Positions 53,829-58,863 of a DNA stretch of 58,863 bases are shown one piece after another. The translations under genes and the position numbers were made by a program. The notes under the pieces are model-generated. The model was not told the DNA's origin and did not search any database. It was given only the letters and a program-made list of their open reading frames with translations. The DNA is from Terrimonas sp964445775 (GTDB lineage Bacteria > Bacteroidota > Bacteroidia > Chitinophagales > Chitinophagaceae), in NCBI GenBank assembly GCA_964445775.1, contig CAYUMH010000014.1, positions 1 to 58,863 of the forward strand, written 5' to 3'. Within the stretch, counting starts at the first letter, position 1. Every line of letters starts with the position of its first letter.

Positions 53829-53956
53829 GCGTTAAAATTAACCGATACGGGTATAAAAACTGTTATGGACCTGACAGATAATGTTAAAATAAAATAACCG
53901 GGCAGGGATAGTCAATTTTTTTGTAATTTTTGCCGGTTTTAACGGGATACAGCTGT
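53829..53956. promoter_or_regulatory. Divergent promoter region between esterase and AraC regulator
   Basis: 128 bases shared by two divergent genes. Near-repeats TTAACCGATACGG (53838-53850) and TTAACGGGATACAG (53939-53952) lie near the two gene starts and could be regulator half-sites; GTTAA-AA-TTAAC is a small palindrome at 53831-53842. TTTTTTTGTAATTTTTG (about 53917-53933) resembles a Bacteroidetes -7 TAnnTTTG box with one extra T. Not proven. Confidence 0.45.
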
Positions 53957-54868
53957 ATGAAAGAAGTAAACAAGGAAGGCTCACACAACAATATATGGTA
54001 CGGCATGGGCCGTGAACGTATTGATATTCCCAAAAATATCCTGAAATCCCGTGTGCAGCAAAACCTGCTGTTACAGCATTTACATATCTGCTCTATCGGG
54101 CATTACCCCAAGGCCAAGGATCATTATACTTATCGCAAAAAAGGCTTGCCGGAAAATTTTATTTTTTACTGTGTGGATGGTCATGGCTGGTACCAGCTGA
54201 ACGGGGTGCGGTATGAAGTAGGGCCGAACGAATTTTTTATCCTGCCGCAAAATCAGGAACATGCTTACGGCAGCAGCGACGAAAATCCCTGGAGTATTTA
54301 CTGGATACATTTTGGGGGCACTTCCCTGCCTACTTTAAATGAAGTATATGCGGTTCAGCAATTCTTCAAGCCTTCGCATATTAAAAGTAACGATGAGATC
54401 ATTGCCATCTTTACCCGTATTTATAAAACCCTGCAACTGGGCTATAGTATCGATAACCTGCTTTTTGCCAATATGTGCCTGGCACACTATCTCACCCTCT
54501 TTGTGTACAGTGAAAGACATAATGATAAGGTGGACAGCAATAACCTCGATTGTGTAGACAATGCTATTTTATACATGCGCGAACACCTGGCAGAAAATAT
54601 AGCCCTGGGCGACCTGAGTAAAAATTATAACTACTCGGTGTCCAGGTTTTCCAACCTGTTTAAACAAAAAACAGGCTATGCGCCTATCGATTATTTTTTG
54701 CAAATGAAAATGCAGCGTGCCTGCCAGCAACTGGATTTTACCAGTCATTCCATCAAGGAAATCGCATTCAATATGGGTTTTGATGATCCCTATTATTTCT
54801 CCAAACGTTTCAGAACTATCATTGGCGTATCGCCCCGTAAATACAGGGCATTGAAAAAACAGGAGTAG
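53957..54868 (+). CDS. AraC-family transcriptional regulator
   Basis: A 303-residue cytoplasmic protein; ATG 53957 chosen over an upstream TTG at 53930. The N-terminal cupin sensor (residues ~35-170: YTYRKKGLPENFIFYCVDGHGWYQLNGVRYEVGPNEFFILPQNQEHAYG) is of the AraC_binding type, followed by a helical linker and two C-terminal helix-turn-helix motifs (IALGDLSKNYNYSVSRFSNLFKQKTGYAP; IKEIAFNMGFDDPYYFSKRFRTIIGVSPRKYR). It probably senses a monosaccharide. It is divergent from the CE20-like esterase and close to the PUL end, so control of the esterase and perhaps of the PUL is likely. Confidence 0.95.
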   Translation: MKEVNKEGSHNNIWYGMGRERIDIPKNILKSRVQQNLLLQHLHICSIGHYPKAKDHYTYRKKGLPENFIFYCVDGHGWYQLNGVRYEVGPNEFFILPQNQEHAYGSSDENPWSIYWIHFGGTSLPTLNEVYAVQQFFKPSHIKSNDEIIAIFTRIYKTLQLGYSIDNLLFANMCLAHYLTLFVYSERHNDKVDSNNLDCVDNAILYMREHLAENIALGDLSKNYNYSVSRFSNLFKQKTGYAPIDYFLQMKMQRACQQLDFTSHSIKEIAFNMGFDDPYYFSKRFRTIIGVSPRKYRALKKQE

Positions 54869-54891
54869 CTAAATAGCTATGTGTATTTAGC
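54868..54891. terminator. Hairpin at the AraC gene end
   Basis: GCTAAATA (54868-54875) and TATTTAGC (54884-54891) form a perfect 8-bp stem directly at the AraC stop, in a region of convergent genes. No adjacent T-tract on either strand, so function as terminator is tentative. Confidence 0.35.
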
Positions 54892-54945
54892 GAGTTAACA
54901 TGGTTGATTAACTTGTATGGGTATTATTTGCGGGGTAAATTCAGC

Positions 54946-56466
54946 TTATTGATTAACCTGCATACCGATCTTCAAACCAAAATCAAACAGGTTCTCTTTA
55001 ACGGGGTATTTATTCTGGAAGCTGGACAGCATCTGGTAGCGGATCTGTGGGCCCACCTGCCATTGTGTTTTGCCTGTGCGGAAAGCGGCAAAGGTTTCAA
55101 AGCTGGAATTAACATTTACCCGGCGGATCAGCCAGGGTACTTCCACATAATGTTTATAATCCGATGATATCAGGTGTGAACGGTTACTGATCACATAAGT
55201 GGGTTGAATGGTGCCTGATACACCTAAATAAGTACGGTCATTACCAAACACTTTATACTCCAGGCCAATGGGTAATGAGGCGGAAAAATAAAAATTCTTG
55301 ATCCAGTTGGCCTTATAACCGCTGAAGGTATTGTAATAGGTCCAGCTCGATGCAAAATTATTGCCGCTGCCATTGCTTACATCTACACTTGCCATTTGCG
55401 GATTATAAATAAACGCTTTTATATCGTAGCGGTTTACATTTAACTGAACCCCGCCTTTAACCTTTAACCGGTTACTTAAGGCGTATTTGCCGGTAAGGCC
55501 AAACTCCAGTCCCAGATCGGGCTTATGGGTTACGGCATTGTTAATATCATCGCGGCTGTTGGCAAAAGGATTATTATTCGGATTTAAGATAGACGAATTG
55601 GTATAGGTTTTATTCTCACCCAGTTTACGGTAACTGATGGATGGGGTGAAATGTAATTGCCAGTTAACCTTTTTCCAGAAATAACCTTTCGGGCGTTTGT
55701 AGCCATTCGTCACACTTTCAATGGTGGCAATATGAATAGGATTGTAAAGGGTGCTGTGATTCTCAATCAGCGAAAAACGCTGGGCATGCATAAAGCCTTG
55801 TTTAGGCGCCTTATGTTTTTGCATATCCGCTACGGCCACCAGTTCATCGGCAACAGGCTGTGTACTATCGGTGCCGGTTACTGATATTGTGGGTGCACTA
55901 CTTCTGCGTTTTAACTGTGTAACCTGTTTACTGGTAATGCCCGAAGCCGGGTCGCCTTCATGATCCACTTTAGCCAGTAAAGGGTTGGTAGCAATATTAT
56001 CGGTTTCGCTGGTTACAGTAGTAATGGCGGTAAACTGGGCAGCGCCTGCCGGGTTATAGGCCAGTACAACTGATTCGTCCACTAAACCGGGTATGGTATG
56101 AATGATGGAATTTTTATTGGCAGCCTCATGCCTGCGGCCGGATGGGGCCAGTATCTCGGGGTTATTGGCAGCAATAACCGGCTCTTCAATAGCGGTTACG
56201 GTCTTGTTTGATTGAAAATCATTTACAGGTACCTGTACCACTTCCGGTACGTTCACCTGTTTAACGGGGTAAGAAAGCATTACGGCGGTAACGGCAGTAA
56301 CAGTAAGCATAAACAGGCCTATCAAACCAATTGCGTAAAACCTTCTTTTAATATGCAGGGTATCGTTAATACCTTTCCACACTTTTTCTGAAGGCAGCAT
56401 TTGGTAATCATCAACGCTCTCTTGTAAAAAGCGTTCAAAATTCCTGTTATGATGCTCTCTATCCAT
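54946..56466 (-). CDS. Transmembrane anti-sigma-like protein with C-terminal outer-membrane beta-barrel-like domain
   Basis: A 506-residue protein. Residues 1-40 are a cytoplasmic acidic segment (FERFLQESVDDYQMLPSEKVWKGI), residues 43-66 one transmembrane helix, ~70-260 a low-complexity Thr/Val/Ala/Asn-rich periplasmic linker, and ~265-506 a beta-rich domain with alternating hydrophobic strands (NWQLHFTPSISYRKLGENK; LGLEFGLTGKYALSNRLKVKGGVQLNVN; FDFGLKIGMQVNQ) like PorT/OmpA-type outer-membrane barrels. Bacteroidota genomes often have such a protein directly after an ECF sigma factor; it probably binds that sigma via the N-terminus. It follows the sigma gene by 31 bases. Confidence 0.82.
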   Translation of the reverse strand: MDREHHNRNFERFLQESVDDYQMLPSEKVWKGINDTLHIKRRFYAIGLIGLFMLTVTAVTAVMLSYPVKQVNVPEVVQVPVNDFQSNKTVTAIEEPVIAANNPEILAPSGRRHEAANKNSIIHTIPGLVDESVVLAYNPAGAAQFTAITTVTSETDNIATNPLLAKVDHEGDPASGITSKQVTQLKRRSSAPTISVTGTDSTQPVADELVAVADMQKHKAPKQGFMHAQRFSLIENHSTLYNPIHIATIESVTNGYKRPKGYFWKKVNWQLHFTPSISYRKLGENKTYTNSSILNPNNNPFANSRDDINNAVTHKPDLGLEFGLTGKYALSNRLKVKGGVQLNVNRYDIKAFIYNPQMASVDVSNGSGNNFASSWTYYNTFSGYKANWIKNFYFSASLPIGLEYKVFGNDRTYLGVSGTIQPTYVISNRSHLISSDYKHYVEVPWLIRRVNVNSSFETFAAFRTGKTQWQVGPQIRYQMLSSFQNKYPVKENLFDFGLKIGMQVNQ

Positions 56467-56497
56467 AATCCAGTTAATGGCGCAAACAACTTGCTAA

Positions 56498-57079
56498 TCA
56501 ACGCTGGTGTACAGCGGCTAACCAGTCAACGTTTGGTTTTGGTTTTTGCATAATACGTTTATGCACTAATATATCTTCCAGCATGCTTTTGGCCCTTGTG
56601 TACTGGCTTCTGCTCGTGCTTTCTTCAATATTTAATAATTCGGCAATTTCGCGGTGGCTGTAACCTTCCAGGGCATACAGGTTTAAAACGGTACGGTAGC
56701 CTATGGGTAATAGTCTTATACATTCCACCACCTGTTTGGCCTGCATAATGGCCGGTATACTTTCCTCCCTGGTGTACAAACCCGATGCGTGAATAATATC
56801 TACGCTTTCATTAAACTTCTTATTCTTCTTCAGAATATTAATGCAGGTATGTACAATAATCCGCCTGATCCATCCTTCAAAAGAGCCACGGTTCTCAAAG
56901 CTGTGCACCTGCAAAAAAACTTTAATAAAGCCTTCCTGCAGCATATCCTCCGCATCTTCGCGGTTCGGTGCAAAACGATAACAGACGGCCAGCATACGGG
57001 TACTATACTTATTGTATAACTCCCGCTGGGCTACCGCATCATTTCTTAAACAGCCTTTTAATATAGCTTCCTCGGTCAT
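56498..57079 (-). CDS. ECF RNA polymerase sigma factor
   Basis: A 193-residue sigma-70-like protein. Region 2 is at residues ~20-90 (YNKYSTRMLAVCYRFAPNREDAEDMLQEGFIKVFLQVHSFENRGSFEGWIRRIIVHTCINILKK) and region 4 at ~110-170 (LPIGYRTVLNLYALEGYSHREIAELLNIEESTSRSQYTRAKSMLED). It binds core RNA polymerase and directs envelope-stress or nutrient-response promoters. The downstream partner is the membrane anti-sigma/beta-barrel protein. There is no sign that it controls the PUL. Confidence 0.96.
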   Translation of the reverse strand: MTEEAILKGCLRNDAVAQRELYNKYSTRMLAVCYRFAPNREDAEDMLQEGFIKVFLQVHSFENRGSFEGWIRRIIVHTCINILKKNKKFNESVDIIHASGLYTREESIPAIMQAKQVVECIRLLPIGYRTVLNLYALEGYSHREIAELLNIEESTSRSQYTRAKSMLEDILVHKRIMQKPKPNVDWLAAVHQR

Positions 57080-57468
57080 ATTGTGACGATGGTTGCCTGT
57101 AAGTTAGACATTTTTTTCAAACAAATGCTGCTTAGTTTCGTAGTTTTTCATGCTAAAAGCGGGTTAGTACGCAAAAAACAAACGTTTGAGTAATCCATAG
57201 GCTCAAAATATGTTATTTACAACTCATTCCGGGGCTGGGGGCTACAGTAACTCCGGTCAGCCACAGTTCCCCGCCCGGCTACAATCCGCCGGCTTTAAGG
57301 CCGCCGGTATTTACGCCTAAGCGGGGCAGCCCTTCAGCATCACCGGGCAATTGATCAGGCCAGCAAGCCCTATTGTTCAAAAGCCGGCTTAACGGGCAAC
57401 TAACGCGTTTTAAACCAAAGATTTTGTCAATACATTTGCTGCTGGCATAATAACAGTACAGGCATTAA
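57080..57468. other. Intergenic region with reversed copy of the GC-rich structured element
   Basis: 389 bases without a gene. Bases ~57225-57310, read on the - strand, run GGATTGTAGCCGGGCGGGGAAC...GGAGTTACTGTAGCCCCCAGCCCC, sharing order and blocks with the element at 31858-31955 (GGATTGAAGCGG...GAGTAATAGCG). It also contains GCCGGC-type inverted repeats (CCGCCGGCTTTAAGGCCGCCGG near 57287-57308). No clear promoter for the sigma gene was recognized. Confidence 0.45.
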
Positions 57469-57975
57469 ATGAAAAGAAACAAAATGACTTTCCGGTCTAA
57501 TTTCAGGGCAATAGGGTGGACACTCGGTATTTTTTTGATGCCCTTGTTTTTATATGCTTACCTGCTGATAACATCCGGTAATACCGACAGTAGGAGCCAG
57601 ACCAGTTTCGTATCGGACTTTTTAACTTTTTTTGCTGTTACCTCCTTTTTTTCCTTACCTGGTTTGTTACTGCATGTAAAGTATTACCTGCAGGACAAAG
57701 GCAAAACCTTGTTTTTTGAAAAAAAACAGGTTGAATGGACAGATAAAAATGGCACTGTTCAGATCCCCTATGCGGATATTGTAAAAGTGGAAAAACATTA
57801 CCTGTACTGGAAATACTGCAATCCATGGGCTGAATACGGCTACATTAAAATAATACAGAAAAACGGCAGGTCAGCCCGGTTTACCACACTTACTTGTAAT
57901 ACTGATAGTGTTGCTGCTATCTTTAAATCTGAAAAAGTGGCTGTGGAAAATGTGGAAGAGGTATTTCCCTGGTAA
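57469..57975 (+). CDS. Hypothetical membrane protein, 168 residues
   Basis: Not recognized. The N-terminal half has two hydrophobic segments (residues ~14-34 GWTLGIFLMPLFLYAYLLIT, and ~48-68 FLTFFAVTSFFSLPGLLLHV), while residues ~70-168 are a soluble basic region that could be a small PH-like beta domain (LFFEKKQVEWTDKNGTVQIPYADIVKVEKH). Coding is supported by an ATG start, normal codon use, and coherent membrane topology. The next gene has a comparable plan and may be a diverged relative or partner. Confidence 0.7.
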   Translation: MKRNKMTFRSNFRAIGWTLGIFLMPLFLYAYLLITSGNTDSRSQTSFVSDFLTFFAVTSFFSLPGLLLHVKYYLQDKGKTLFFEKKQVEWTDKNGTVQIPYADIVKVEKHYLYWKYCNPWAEYGYIKIIQKNGRSARFTTLTCNTDSVAAIFKSEKVAVENVEEVFPW

Positions 57976-58147
57976 CTGATAACAGTTATAGATAATTCAA
58001 AAAAGAAGATGCAGATAAAGTGTAGGATAAAAACGATCTCAGCTAAATAGATGAACTGAATAAACTGTCGTTGAGGCAGGTGCATGAAATAAAAAAGTTT
58101 GAGCAAACTAAGGGCATTGGAGCTTATTTCGCTGGTTGTATTATAGT

Positions 58148-58645
58148 ATGAATATTATGTATAAAAGGAGTGTCGAAAGGCAATTACTCATTTTGCGGCT
58201 TTTGTTCCTGGTATTGATTACAGGCTGTATATGGTGCTTTATGAGACAGCAGGAAGGTCTGGGGTATCTCCTCGCCATTATTCTCCTTACGCTAAACTTT
58301 ATGGTTATTACGGGGCTTACTGTTACTGACGGGTCATGCTGCATAACAAAATACTATGCCTTTGCTCTAATTAAACAAACATGGCGTTTTAATAAAGGAG
58401 ACAATATGCGGTTATCCTCTACGGACCCTGATTTTGGACAGGACGCAGAAAAGGTAGCTATAACGGAAGAGCCCGGGGAGCTGGGTTGTTTGTTTACTGT
58501 ATTCTCATTTTTTGCGCCATCAATTATTACAAAGCGGCAATATGAAATGGAGCACCGGGATGAATATAATGACTCTATTAAAAAGGTTCGGGTACTACTG
58601 AGCCTTGCAGAACTAAACTATTTAAAAACATTTATTCATGAATAG
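58148..58645 (+). CDS. Hypothetical membrane protein, about 165 residues
   Basis: Not recognized. ATG 58148 is used; a TTG at 58136 and ATG at 58157 are alternatives. Two hydrophobic segments near the N-terminus (ILRLLFLVLITGCIWCF and GYLLAIILLTLNFMVITGL) precede a soluble part with LRLSS...EPGELGCLF...ITKRQYEMEHRDEYNDSIKK. The layout resembles the gene before it (two helices, then a soluble domain), suggesting related function. No secretion signal. Confidence 0.65.
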   Translation: MNIMYKRSVERQLLILRLLFLVLITGCIWCFMRQQEGLGYLLAIILLTLNFMVITGLTVTDGSCCITKYYAFALIKQTWRFNKGDNMRLSSTDPDFGQDAEKVAITEEPGELGCLFTVFSFFAPSIITKRQYEMEHRDEYNDSIKKVRVLLSLAELNYLKTFIHE

Positions 58646-58671
58646 TTTTTTATCATTTTTAAAAACGCCGG

Positions 58672-58863
58672 ATGGAAAATGTAACGATTGACACCGCAAA
58701 CAAGAGTTTGTCTGTTGCCCGGCTTTTACCTGCCCCGGTAGAGCTGGTATGGCTTGCCTGGACAATGCCCAAACATATTGCCAGTTGGTGGGGTCCGGAA
58801 GGGTCTACAAACACCATCCATACCATGGAAGTGAAACAAGGCGGTGAATGGCGGCTGACCATG
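58672..58863 (+). CDS. SRPBCC/AHSA1-family protein, 3'-truncated by window
   Basis: Starts at ATG 58672 and runs off the window with 64 codons read and no stop. The N-terminal segment LSVARLLPAPVELVWLAWT followed by WWGPEGSTNTIHTMEVKQGGEWRLTM is characteristic of the AHSA1/SRPBCC (START-like) domain, which forms a helix-grip fold binding hydrophobic ligands. Bacterial members are often next to ArsR regulators. The remainder of the gene lies outside the window. Confidence 0.85.
   Translation, partial: MENVTIDTANKSLSVARLLPAPVELVWLAWTMPKHIASWWGPEGSTNTIHTMEVKQGGEWRLTM

Noticed and set aside
1..58863. rRNA, tRNA, transposase or phage genes.
   Set aside because: None recognized on either strand; no IS-type terminal inverted repeats flanking a gene were seen.

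Overview
The window comes from a Bacteroidota genome, most likely of the Chitinophagaceae (Chitinophaga/Niastella/Niabella-like). The basis is a SusC/SusD pair, the enzyme families present, lipoprotein and signal-peptide style, weak Shine-Dalgarno use, an ECF sigma factor followed by an anti-sigma/beta-barrel protein, and the many short palindromic intergenic repeats. Genus and species cannot be fixed from sequence reading alone.

About 52 kb (1-52182), all on the + strand, is one large polysaccharide utilization locus (PUL) whose best-fitting substrate is the pectic glycan rhamnogalacturonan II (RG-II), the most complex plant polysaccharide. Layout: the 3' part of a SusC TonB-dependent transporter and its SusD lipoprotein (1-3680); a PL1-type pectate lyase (3839-5455); a 1058-residue beta-helix protein of unknown function, a GH140-type apiosidase, a GH43 enzyme, and an adjacent pair resembling GH143 and GH142 (5822-14772); GH2, GH78, DUF3826 and a sialidase-like protein (15334-22739); a cytoplasmic cassette of Na+/solute symporter, FAH-family hydrolase/dehydratase and DapA/NanA-family aldolase (22782-26164); a striking STN-esterase-sugar isomerase fusion and an EamA exporter (26210-29356). 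A repeat-rich interval with a SUFU-domain gene (29357-32176) interrupts the locus. It resumes with a GH141-like beta-helix enzyme fused to an L-rhamnose-mutarotase-like domain (32177-34681), a Gfo/Idh/MocA oxidoreductase, a second Na+/solute symporter, GH78, GH127, GH2, a GH43/GH130-like propeller, GH106 and a DUF5703 (GH95/GH139-like) enzyme (35134-52182).

How they would work together: outer-membrane SusCD imports pectic oligosaccharides; periplasmic enzymes strip rhamnose (GH78 x2, GH106), apiose (GH140), the DHA-arabinose side chain (GH143/GH142), fucose-type sugars (GH141, DUF5703), beta-L-arabinofuranose or aceric acid (GH127), galactose/glucuronate/arabinose (GH2, GH43) and ester groups; symporters carry monomers inward; FAH and aldolase enzymes are suited to 2-keto-3-deoxy acids, a chemistry matching Kdo and DHA, which are unusual RG-II sugars. 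The substrate assignments are inference from family membership.

The right end (52395-58863) leaves the + strand operon: a CE20/sialate-O-acetylesterase-type esterase on the - strand, divergent from an AraC regulator, then an ECF sigma factor with a transmembrane anti-sigma/beta-barrel partner on the - strand, two small membrane proteins of unknown function, and the start of an SRPBCC (AHSA1-type) protein cut by the window edge. Intergenic regions carry several distinct repeat families: GTTCGTG palindromes, AATTATGAATG-type repeats that often begin at stop codons, a 93-bp tandem repeat, a ~140-bp tandem repeat, and GC-rich structured elements.
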